NCBI GenBank assembly: GCA_032358255.1
Contig: JAULBX010029379.1
Coordinates: 1-22,128, forward strand
Reading direction: 5' to 3'
Length of the DNA: 22,128 nucleotides
Origin: Heterotrichella gracilis
Lineage: Eukaryota > Sar > Xanthophyceae > Tribonematales > Xanthonemataceae
Positions 1 to 8,380 of this stretch are shown piece by piece. The position numbers and the translations under genes are program-made. Every line of letters begins with the position of its first letter. Position 1 is the stretch's first letter. The notes under the pieces were generated by a model, which saw only the letters and a list, made by a program, of their open reading frames with translations, was not told the origin of the DNA and made no database searches.

Positions 1-254
1 TCTCTCACTCTGTCTCTTCCTCAACCAACGCCCTCATTCTTGAGATGAGGAGCGTAGTTATTTATTTATTTATTTATTTAGTGAAGGCTTTGGAACGAGC
101 ATATAAGGACTACCTGCACCAGACCGGCTCCTCATTCTGTTATGTACACAAGAGTTTGTCATTGACAAGCCTTCGAAGCCTTCGGCGGCCGTGCCCTAAA
201 CTGCTCAGTGGAAGTGGACGGGGGCGCCTCATACTTTCCACTGCCGAATAGACG
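1..254. other. Upstream region of the LTP-like gene
   Basis: No gene could be supported here. The stretch would contain the 5' UTR and promoter of the plus-strand gene starting at 255. It includes a TTTA microsatellite at about 57-80. No clear TATA box was identified. Confidence 0.4.
57..80. repeat. (TTTA)n microsatellite
   Basis: About six consecutive copies of a TTTA/TTAT tetranucleotide are read directly. It lies about 175 bases upstream of the proposed start codon of the LTP-like gene. Confidence 0.9.
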
Positions 255-3200
255 ATGGCTCTGTCAACCTCCCCCATGCTCAAGGCGGTGCTGCGTCTGG
301 CTGTGGTCAGAATGTGTGCAGGTAAAGGCTACTCTTACTTTTGTAACTCAGGAGCCTCGTTGACATGCCGATACCTGTGGTGTGCTGTTGCGTCTGTCGC
401 AGTGCGTCTGCAGTACTGACATGGCATCACTACAAACCTCCTTCCGACACCATCTCCGACGTGGGTACACTTATCTCGTACTACGCTTAGCGACCTCAAC
501 AGTGCTAGTCTAAGACTGCAGTAGACCTCAACAGTCCATGTTCGCTGCCTCAAGCAATTTGCTTTGCTTAGACTTGCCCCCGTGAATCCTGCAGCCCAGA
601 CCTGCATCCAGAGGGGCCAGACCTTCGTGACGTCCTGCAACGGTGAGCGCACGGTGATCGAGAGCCAGTTCCCCGTCAACTCAGCGACGCCATTCGACCC
701 CGCCAAGGCGGATGCCTTCGCCGCCACCTTCAAGAGCGAGTACCAGCTGCCCACAGAGGGGTGGGTTAGCTCACTGGAACCAATTGCAAACCCTGCTAAG
801 AAACCCTAGGGCCTGCATGAAGTTGTCCTGGTGGCTCGTTGTAGTGTGTACAAGGCCTGGGAATGTTGTATATGTAGAAAAGACTGAATCTTGGCAGCAC
901 AAATGGTGTATGGACACCCATGTGCTCAGCATGACCACGGTTTGCTCTCGTGTCACACAGTGTGACACACTGTGCACCTTGCCGACATCCTACCGCCCTA
1001 AATCAGGAGCCGCATGTGGTCAGCTTGGTCACATTTTCCTCCCATTTGTGTACACCCTTGCCAAGGATGAACACTCACGAGGGACAAATGAGGTCATGCT
1101 GACCACATGCGCCCCCTGGTTCAGGGCGCATGCCAGGCAATGCCCTTAAACCCTAAAGCCCGGGATGGTAGGGGATGTGGCTGTACCTCTGCCTAGTGAA
1201 AGGCCTGCGGAGTACTTTGGATTTGCCTTTCCTGTTTGTGGACAAGAAGGCCACACGCACATGAACTGCAGCACTGCCAGGGGACATGCCAAGGTCAGTG
1301 TGCAGCAGCGCCTGGAAGAGCTGAAGGCAGGCGGGTCCACAGCCTTGATGTGCTTTAGCGACACTGTCTGTCTTCAGCTCTCTCAAACAGGGTTGCTCAC
1401 CGGCCTTGGCCTGCTCCCAGGCAGTGCTGAACTCCCTGCGCGTGTGGCCTTCCTGCCCACAGTGGGAGCAGAAGTGCTTGCCGCCAAATCACTTGAGCTG
1501 CTCCCTGTTGAATAAATAAATATATCAATAACTACGCAGCCTGTCCTGCTTACCAGCGCGTTGGTTAAGAGGAGTTAGCAGAGAGGAAGGCAATAACGTC
1601 CTGTCCACTATGTCCACTGCCATATTTGTTTGGTGCCCTCCTCATGGGATGAATACCCTAAGTGTGCCGGGGTGTGAGATCAGCCTATTCCCTGTGCCCC
1701 CTGTTGATGTAGACAGGGAGACGCATCCTTGAATCTGTTCACCCATGCATGCACTCTGGGCGCGCAGCGCATGCACGCATGATGCCTCTGATGCACCACA
1801 GTATGCTGTTTGAAAGCATTCTGCAGCATTGTGGCGATGCGCTGCCGTGCTGCACCCACCATCTGCCATGCGCAATCACTGCATCTTCAAGCAAAGTATG
1901 TGTGAACACCCATAGCCCACCCTCCTGGCCACCCAAAGTGTAACTGCTGCACTTCAGTGCATTTGCAAACCATTCAATGGGCCTGAGCTACTTGAAAACT
2001 GCTATACGCCAATCAATGCATGCGCAGGCATATTGACCCACCTCCCTACCCCACAGAGTTCTACAGCAGGAAATTTTAATTTTAATGCTGTGCTCCTTGG
2101 TCCCTTCTAGCATTGTATCATTGGGGGGCAAGAACTAAGTGTTTTTCTTGCCACCGCAGGTGCTGCACCTCTGCCGCAGGTTTCAACACAAACGTAAGTA
2201 GCGCATGACGCCCTAAAAATTAGACCCTAGACAGGGGCACGTACCGTGATGCTCATGAACGTAGGAAACCCTGTGCGGCAACGGAGTGTTTACGGTGCGC
2301 AGAGTACATGCGTGTGCGCACATGGATGCACATGACGGATCCAGGGTTGTATGCACTATTTTGAGGGATCCCATCAATATCCTGGTACCACACAGAGCAT
2401 ATGCTCACATATTCTGCTCCTCTTCCGTAACCAACGTGCCCCTCGACAGGCTGCACAGTTATCTATCATCACCTAGTATAGATTTGGTTATTTGTTCATA
2501 CGCTACCTTGGTCCACACATGTCACATGCGCCTAGCCACCCAGTGACCTCACTCACCCCACTCATGGTATACTCCCCTGGAGTCGGCGCCAGGCCCTGCA
2601 GAGATGCCTGTGTGACACTGTCGCAATGTCCATAGAGCACCCTAAAGACCTATACCCTAGGGTTCAAAGTGGTTGGCATGCCGCTGGGTCCAGAGCTCAG
2701 GAGGGGTCAAGTTGTAGTTGCGGACATGATGCACAGCATGTTACCTCACCACTCGCGTAATAATATTATATCTCCTTGCACCAGGCCGTGTGATGCAGCA
2801 GCGGTATATGACACTCTAGGGTTCTAGTGTTTGAAGTTATGTCCATGCCTCACCAACTCACATAATACATCCCCCTGCACCTGCAGAAATGCCTGTGTGA
2901 TGCAGCGGTCCAGGCTGGGGTGAAACAGGTGGGCTTCTCAACCTACGGAGTGGAGGGAGGTGAGGCATGACGGGAACCCTAGAACCCTAACACTCAAACT
3001 CTATGGAGTGGAATGATGTGATGCTGGAATTGCTTCCTAAAACCCTAAACCCTGTGCCACGTGCCAAGGCCCACTGGAAACCCTAGGACCCTAAAGTGAC
3101 CCAGACTGGGAACCCTGGAACCCTAGAGTGCTGCAGTCGAGTTTATAAATTAGAAGCCTGGAGTCCCACTTCAAATTCAGAAGATCCTCAACAAGTTCAA

Positions 3201-3645
3201 CAGGACTGCAATAGGGTGCAGAACCATGCCTGGCAGCATCGGTGGTCAGCATGCCCCTGGGCCAGGATGTTGGGTTTGAAAAGCGTGTTCCTTGGCGACT
3301 CGCCAGCCCTGTCCATCCCTCCCCCCACGGCTTCTCTCCCTTGCGTATTTTCCCTTCAGCACTGCCATCCTTGGTGCCGCACAAAACCTCAACTTCCCCC
3401 CACCCCAAAATTCTGTCCTCTCCACCCTCCTTACACCCTCTCCCCTTGGCCAGGGGTGCTGTGCATTCTTTATGCTGCGGCAGCGCCGGGGGGGGCCCAA
3501 ACCCCTACCCCTCTCCTCAGTCCCTTACATGACTTCTTCTTGCCATGCAGTGCTGCGCATCCTTGGTGCTGCCCCCAACTGCAACTTCCCCTCTGAGACC
3601 CTGTCCTCTTGCCCCACTGGCCGCCACCTCCTCTTGGGCGTTTGA
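255..3645 (+). CDS. Eight-cysteine LTP/2S-albumin-like secreted protein (five exons)
   Basis: Hand-built model: exons 255-321, 595-760, 2160-2193, 2887-2959 and 3551-3645 (stop TGA). Every junction is GT-AG and all phases agree (1, 2, 0, 1), giving 435 nt or 144 residues. The start ATG lies in GACGATGG context. The first ~22 residues form a moderately hydrophobic leader ending MCA, a possible signal peptide. The mature part carries eight cysteines in the order C-x10-C-x41-CC-x10-CxC-x30-C-x9-C, with the core GFNTNKCLCDAA. This is the signature of non-specific lipid-transfer/2S-albumin proteins, which bind lipids extracellularly or inhibit hydrolases through a four-helix disulfide fold. The spacers C2-CC and CxC-C7 are somewhat longer than in typical plant nsLTPs. 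The exons are GC-rich and too short to show as one open frame. The 34-nt exon 3 is the least certain, but it supplies the CC pair in the right phase. Function is inferred from the cysteine pattern only. Confidence 0.62.
1205..1297 (+). mobile_element. Decayed zinc-knuckle coding fragment, plus-strand arm of an inverted pair
   Basis: In the plus frame the sequence reads a degenerate CCHC knuckle, FPVCGQEGHTHMNC, in which the first Cys is Phe (TTT for TGT). The remaining C-x4-H-x4-C spacing is kept. It is matched by a reverse-oriented copy at about 1400-1488, which shares the string GAAGGCCACACGC and the following AGCACTGCC. CCHC knuckles of this kind are common in retroelement and transposon proteins. 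The parent element was not identified. Confidence 0.5.
1400..1488 (-). mobile_element. Decayed zinc-knuckle coding fragment, minus-strand arm of an inverted pair
   Basis: Read on the minus strand this arm gives KHFCSHCGQEGHTRREF. It is a CCHC knuckle with the first three ligands intact and the last Cys replaced by Phe. It is the inverted homologue of 1205-1297, with about 100 bases between the arms. A TGA lies just upstream in frame, so this is a remnant and not a working gene. Confidence 0.5.
2589..2628 (+). repeat. Decayed copy of exon 4 edge (LTP-like gene), copy 1
   Basis: The sequence CCCTGCAGAGATGCCTGTGT resembles the acceptor and start of true exon 4 at 2881-2920 (CTGCAGAAATGCCTGTGTGA). 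It carries its own CAG acceptor, then diverges. It lies inside intron 3, about 290 bases upstream of the real exon. Confidence 0.6.
2772..2805 (+). repeat. Decayed copy of exon 4 edge (LTP-like gene), copy 2
   Basis: The pyrimidine-rich TCCTTGCACCAGG is followed by GTGTGATGCAGCAGCGG. It matches TGTGTGATGCAGCGG of exon 4 but lacks the GCAGAAATGCC segment. With copy 1 it makes an upstream series of degraded exon starts. Confidence 0.5.
2966..3130. repeat. Dispersed CCCTAAA/CCCTAGA telomere-like block
   Basis: AACCCTA-type heptamers recur at short intervals (for example AAAACCCTAAACCC near 3040), just downstream of exon 4 of the LTP-like gene. They are interspersed with unique sequence, so this is not a terminal telomere. 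Confidence 0.65.
3330..3645 (+). repeat. Three ~96-bp tandem units, two decayed copies plus the real terminal exon
   Basis: Acceptor-like CAG followed by a GCTGxGCATCCTTGGTGCTGC-type start occurs with the unit beginning at about 3360, 3454 and 3551, so the period is close to 96 bases. The third is terminal exon 5 of the LTP-like gene. In the first two the frame is disturbed by small indels. The intervening DNA is strongly pyrimidine-rich, as expected of repeated 3' splice-site tracts. Confidence 0.65.
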
Positions 3646-4061
3646 GCACTTGGCAAGTCCTCATGGAAACAGCACATCTCTGAAAAAAAGTATGAGGAAG
3701 TCCCTGGGTTTCTTTACATAATGTGAGGCAATGGCCCGCTGATGGGCTGCTGCACCACTGACATTCACTTGATGCTGATACCTGATGTTGACTGAGTAGT
3801 TGCACTTGCATCCGCAAAGCACTGTCTGCCACCAATATGAAAGTTGACATTGTGATGAGACTCGGTTGCATGCGTGTGAGATAGGGTTACGGTTGTGGGC
3901 AGGGCTGAGCATGGTGTTGCTGTGGGATGGGCCTTGTAGTACCCAAGCCAATACTCTTTATTCAGTGGCAAGGGATCTTTGGTGATTTCGGCGTTTACAA
4001 CGTCGTATAAATCAGTTTATGCTAGTTTTGTTGATGGTTGTTGGTGAGTGTTTAGCGCCAC

Positions 4062-4107
4062 TGCACGGTTTTGGACTGTTTTGGTGCACGTTTTGTACTG
4101 TTTTGCT
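4062..4107. repeat. Two-copy 23-bp direct repeat
   Basis: Two adjacent units of TGCACGG(T)TTTG(G/T)ACTGTTTTG are read directly. They differ at a few positions. No function is suggested. Confidence 0.75.
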
Positions 4108-4149
4108 GCATAATTCAGGGCGGGGATGAGCTGAGATACCCGCTTGTAT

Positions 4150-4576
4150 CTCACTGGGTGGATTGGTCGGGATGCAGATGACGTCTGCATTGTTAATGTG
4201 GGGGTAGATTCTTGAGCTGAGCACATGCCTGCAGCGGCTGCACTGGTAGTCTGGCACACGCCTGTCGAAGTGTGGGGAACATCCTGTCGCATGTGCATGT
4301 CGGATGAATCTGGTGCATGGCATGCAGGAGCATTCAACCGTTGACAATGACTGGCAATACTTTGGTTGCTGTAATAAATTTGGCTGTTTTCCCAATCAGG
4401 GAGCCTTTGCCTTCCATGGGTGGGCAGCGCAAGAGCTTGTGCACAAACACCACGCAATGCCTCTTAATAGTGGTGTGCAAGGTGCATTTGCTGCCCACAC
4501 TGATACATGGATGTGAGACATGGGCGATTACACACTTCAAGTGCAAGCACAAACCTGTCTTCATGCGCAAGTGCAA
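4150..4576 (-). pseudogene. Decayed cysteine-cluster ORFs, possibly from a KDZ-type transposon
   Basis: Two overlapping minus-strand frames read like one protein broken by a frameshift. Frame A (4576 down to 4334) has spaced cysteines including SHPCISVGSKC and LLRCPPM and stops at 4334. Frame B (4395 downward) continues with ECSCMPC, then ATGCSP and YQCSRC. The order of Cys pairs before and after a beta-strand-like stretch resembles the CxC cysteine clusters that accompany KDZ transposases in green algae and fungi. That resemblance is from memory of the family pattern, not from a search. No catalytic transposase domain is present here. It could instead be chance open frame. Confidence 0.3.
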
Positions 4577-4590
4577 TGCACTACTTTAGG

Positions 4591-4610
4591 TGATTGCATG
4601 CATGCAATCA
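4591..4610. repeat. Perfect 20-bp palindrome
   Basis: TGATTGCATGCATGCAATCA equals its own reverse complement. It lies in noncoding DNA about 330 bases beyond the stop codon of the F-box gene at 4937-7182. Confidence 0.9.
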
Positions 4611-4695
4611 TGATGTTTATAAGAAGGACATATGTCCATCCGAGCCATCCAATTTGTAATATTTGTCACGACCAACCAAGCAAAAATTGAGTTGT

Positions 4696-4700
4696 TTACA
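4696..4700 (-). terminator. TGTAA poly(A) signal candidate for F-box gene 1
   Basis: TTACA on the plus strand reads TGTAA on the minus strand, the green-algal poly(A) signal. It lies about 240 bases downstream of the TAG stop at 4937-4939. Confidence 0.5.
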
Positions 4701-4936
4701 GTAACTGTGCAGCGCCTAAGGCACTTGGGCATGATCATGCGCATGCCATGGCTCAGAACGTAGGCTGCATAGCGAGTGCATCATTCTCAGATTAAAGGGC
4801 ATGGCAATGTAGCAACCCTGGTATTCAATAAATATCAGCATTGGGTCAAGGTGCACAAAATCACTGCAGTAGACGCCAACTTCCCCTTTTCGAGCCAACT
4901 TTATCAACATCTCTATGTCATTGACACAAAACATGT

Positions 4937-7182
4937 CTATGGCACTTCCACCATGTCAATCACATCCACTCGCGAGTCCTCTGCTGACTGCGTGCACTCT
5001 TCCACTCTCAGCTTGATTTGCTCCCTGATGACCTCGGCCAGCGCCTTGAACTCCTTGGTTCCCCAGGGGTGCGAAGCCCCACGGGCGCACGGGCACGGGA
5101 CCTTGAAGCGCATGTCCACCCCAGTGTGCATGGCCACCAGCTTGGGCAACCACCGGAGCACATTAACCGCCACATGGCCGCCGCTGCAGGGCAGCCACTT
5201 GTGCAAGCACTGTAAGGTACAACAAAGCTTGTCCCAGTACCCAAAGTTTGACTTCGACCAGGAGCAGCACCTCCTGAGTTCGATATGAAAGCCGCGTGAA
5301 GCAACCACGTTAGCCAGCTCCACCTGCTGTGCCCAAGCTGCGCCATTGCTGTGCCCCAAGTGGACCTCTTTGAGGCTACGCAGCTGGTACATGTCCCGAG
5401 GGAGGTACTTGTACCCCTGCCAGTTGTGTCCCGATAGCGACAGGTGGGTGAGAGATGTGAGAGCTGACAAATTTGCCAGCCTGATTTGAAATGCCACTCC
5501 GCTACCATCAGCACGCCAGTTGTCCATAACACACTCCAGGCGGCGCAGATTTGTCAGTTGCTCCAAACCTTCTGACAGCTCTATCATGCCAAATTGCAGC
5601 GAGCAGGTACTCAGCCTAGTCAAGTGCTGGAGCACACACAGGGGCTTGACGTCTGGGAGGGATGACGTGCTGAATTCCAGGTGCATACTGCGCAGCTGTG
5701 GCAGGCGTTCACACTCTGCCAGACTGATCTCTGTTTCATTCCTCCAGGAGTGGCGCGCCATGCCGTTGCGCAGGCATAGGTGGAGGAGGGAGGGGCTGTG
5801 CGGGACAGGGATAGACTCTGTCGCTAACATCAGCTCTTTGGAAACCCCGTCTAGGGTAATGCTCAGGCTGGTGAGGCGCACGAGATCCACCAGGTTCAGC
5901 GGGCATGGCAGTCCTCTCAGCTGCAAGCGCTGCAGCCCCGTGAGACCCCCGAGGGTTTTCGCAATGGCGAGGTAGCTGCTCCAATCACGTATGGCGGCTG
6001 CTGCGCTTTCGCTGACTGGAGGGCACATCAGGCTGAGATCTGACAAGTGGCGCAAGCTGGTGAGCTCTGCCAAACCCACCTGAAACAATAAAAATTGAAC
6101 ATTAACAATGCATGTGAAAGGAAGCATAGAACCCTTAGAAGAGACGTTCATTGATACTACTTTACTGCCCCAAACACTGCTTTTAGATATGGCGCAATTT
6201 GGAAAATTCTCATTGACACCTGCAAACAGAATACTTACAACAAAACAACACGCCTTTTGTGAACCTGCCATAACACGGTTTGACCATGTGCAAGTGAACT
6301 TAGAAACAAAACCACCTAGTACACATCAATTTTCCATCAAAAGACAGTCCATAGCACAGCTTTCCTCACCTGCACCACCTTCCTTACTCCCGGGTCCAGC
6401 TGTGGGGCACCGGGAAGATGCACCCCCAGGTGAAGACTGGTCAGGTTGACAGCTTGAGAGAAGGTGGCCAGGTGCTCTGGCCGCACATAGGCAAGGGTGA
6501 GCGATTGGAGGGCGGTGGAGGTGTGGATGCAAATGTCAACCAGGTCCATCATCTGATCGCCAAGGAGGCTGAGTGTGCTAAAGTTGGGTCCCAACCCCAG
6601 GCTGGATGTGCAGCTGAGACGCGGGGTGATCCACTCTTGGAAGGCGCTGGTCTTTGACTCTGATTTGTTGCCACGTGACATTGGTGGCTGAGGAGGGCTG
6701 ATGAGTGCGTGGGCGTCGACAAGCTGTAGGGTTTGCCACATGGGCGATGGCCCTGCCGCCGCCAGGTGCCATGTGCGGCACACCAGCGGCACCACATGCA
6801 CGCGCTGCTCCCAAGGGAGGTGCGATAGCACGCACTGGAGCAACTCCAAGGGGAGCTGGCTGATGCCGGACACGCCTTCAGGAGCCTCTGGGTGTGGGGA
6901 GGATGCAACCTGAGGGGCTTCCAGCGTTCGTGGGTCGGTGGTTGGCTGGCTGTTGGTGGGTGCTAGGGTTTCAGCAGGATCCTGGGGTAGGGTGACCGTT
7001 TGCGCGTGCCCTGCTGCAAGCTCAGCACTTTGCAAAGTGCTCCTAGGAGGTGCCTTTTGATGGCTGAGTGGGGGCGTGGTTGTCACCTCCGCTGAGGCCT
7101 TCCCCCGCTTTTTGCGCTTGCAGCTCAGAAAGGTCCATATTGACCCCACTGCAGCTGCCAAGGGTCCCTTCTTTTTCCCCAT
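4937..7182 (-). CDS. F-box/leucine-rich-repeat protein, paralogue 1 (two exons)
   Basis: Model: exon 1 7182-6370, intron 6369-6080 (GTGAGG...TTTCAG), exon 2 6079-4937 (stop TAG), phase 0, 650 residues. The chosen start is the first ATG in the frame (MGKKKG); the open frame extends further upstream only from a non-ATG codon. Residues 1-30 are Lys/Arg-rich with KRKKRGK, a possible nuclear signal, followed by a low-complexity Pro/Thr stretch. The F-box is at about 109-152 (LPLELLQCVLSHLPWEQRV...VCRTWH). LRRs follow to about residue 550, with typical LTSLRHLSDLSL and LTNLRRLEC units. A C-terminal Cys-containing module has VPCPCAR and a charged helix ending IREQIKLRVEEC. F-box proteins link substrates to SCF ubiquitin ligases through Skp1, and the LRRs usually select the substrate. 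The gene lies in tandem with its paralogue at 8381-11185. The substrate is unknown. Confidence 0.85.
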
Positions 7183-7653
7183 TCTTTTTGAGGGTGTCCT
7201 TGTCACTGGCCAGAGGGTGTCCCAGTGTGCCCAGCGCTGCTGCTGGAAAGCTAGTCGGTGGCTCACTTAGGTACAAACGGTGACCTCCTGTGGCGGCGCG
7301 GTTTTGGGAGACTGTCGGAGGGTGTGGTGGGCTCTATCCCCCAAGCTATCCCCTGCATCTGTCCAGCGGGTAGCATGGGTTAGTAAGGGCGGTGAGCAAC
7401 GCTATACAGCAACGGAAACCGCTGCAAGACGACAACCTGACCACATAAGCATTATGCGAGCCAACACTGCGCGGAAGGTGTGTGCACTAAGACGGTGCAG
7501 GCCACTACAGTGGCCAGTGACCAACGTGCGTGGTCCAAGGGTTGATGCTCGGGCACCACCAAGTTGCGAGGTATATATGCAGGTATTCTTCCAGGAGTGA
7601 CGCTCAAGATAGGAAACCGTGTTGCAGCGCACCCAGACGTTTCAGAGGTGAGG

Positions 7654-7713
7654 AGCTCTTACCTTACGTTGCCTTGGCCCAGATGCATGCATGCATTCGT
7701 GGAGCCGGCAAGC
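7654..7713 (+). repeat. Arm 1 of a distant inverted repeat
   Basis: About 60 bases, running from AGCTCTTACCTT through GCCTTGGC and ATGCATGCATGCAT to a GAGCCGGCAAGC end. It matches the reverse complement of 12050-12108 with only scattered mismatches. In one frame the peptide LPWPRCMHA parallels VPWRRCMHA in the minus-strand ORF at 11669-12184. Confidence 0.75.
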
Positions 7714-8010
7714 GTTTACGCTTACAAGCAGTTTGCTGCTATGCATAGCATGATACGGTGGACTGAAGCAAGTATAGCGATAGAGAATACGTCGCCTGGT
7801 TCCATGCGATACGCCTGGCAAAGCTGAAGTTGGCGCACACAAATAGAGCAAATGAAAGTATTGCAAATAACGAAGTATATATATTGCGATATAGGCACAA
7901 AATCGCAACAACAATACCAAATTGCCAAGACTGGCAGGCAGCTGGTCAAAACAACTTGGAGTTCAAGCAGCAATGTGGTGTCACTGCCAGAATGCCATGT
8001 ACTTGTACAT

Positions 8011-8015
8011 TTACA
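8011..8015 (-). terminator. TGTAA poly(A) signal candidate for F-box gene 2
   Basis: TTACA on the plus strand, so TGTAA on the minus strand, about 365 bases beyond the stop codon. A closer alternative lies at 8332-8336, only about 45 bases past the stop. Confidence 0.4.
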
Positions 8016-8380
8016 AATACAACATCCAAGCTGGTCTAAACAGCATCCTTGCAAAGCATTGATGCTTTGATACCAATGTCCCTACACAAAAAAAAAGGAA
8101 TTGATCAAAACGCCCCAAAACTCGGCAATACACCACAAGCCAGCAGAGTTGAAAACCAGAGACAGGCCAAGCAGCACACAGTATACACAGGTGGTAATAG
8201 CCACCACCTGGTTTACTTGTACACAGCAGATGGCAGTAAGCACCAAAATAAGAAACGAAAGCACCAAGGGCTTCACAGGCGCAGAAAAAAACCACTTAAA
8301 CAAGGTCTTGATCAGCGCTCAGGTGTCCTCCTTACAGCCTTTCCGTGCCTTCTACATTGAAGGACCATCCCGCCACTTAA

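Larger units (their letters stand above)
761..2159 (+). other. Intron 2 of the LTP-like gene (about 1.4 kb), with repeat insertions
   Basis: The stretch lies between donor GTGGGT at 761 and acceptor CCGCAG ending at 2159. It contains the inverted zinc-knuckle-like pair at about 1205-1488 and a short CCCTAAA block near 1145. No further exon with both splice sites and a phase-consistent frame was seen. The open frames at 1165-1515 and 1642-1943 are explained by the repeat or by chance. Confidence 0.45.
3646..4936. other. Region between the LTP-like gene and the first F-box gene
   Basis: No intact gene was found. It holds the probable 3' UTR of the LTP-like gene, a small Cys/His-rich minus-strand fragment near 3661-3951, a 23-bp direct repeat (4062-4107), decayed cysteine-cluster coding frames (about 4150-4576, minus), a perfect palindrome (4591-4610) and the 3' UTR of the minus-strand F-box gene. 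TGTAA on the plus strand at 4370-4374 may be a distant poly(A) signal for the LTP-like gene. Confidence 0.5.
7183..8380. other. Intergenic region between the two F-box genes
   Basis: No supported gene. The part next to 7182 is the 5' region of F-box gene 1. The part next to 8381 is the 3' UTR of F-box gene 2, with TGTAA signals on the minus strand at 8332-8336 and 8011-8015. An arm of a distant inverted repeat lies at 7654-7713. Several short open frames exist in all frames with no family resemblance. Confidence 0.5.

Noticed and set aside
2887..2959. NmrA/Rossmann-type fragment (AGVKQVGFST)
   Set aside because: This was the first impression from a single exon. Once joined in phase with its neighbours, the cysteine pattern KCLC...C...C fits the LTP-type model much better.
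3096..3596. 166-residue Pro/Ser-rich plus-strand ORF
   Set aside because: It is made of pyrimidine tracts from repeated splice-acceptor regions of the LTP-like gene. The true terminal exon is in a different frame.
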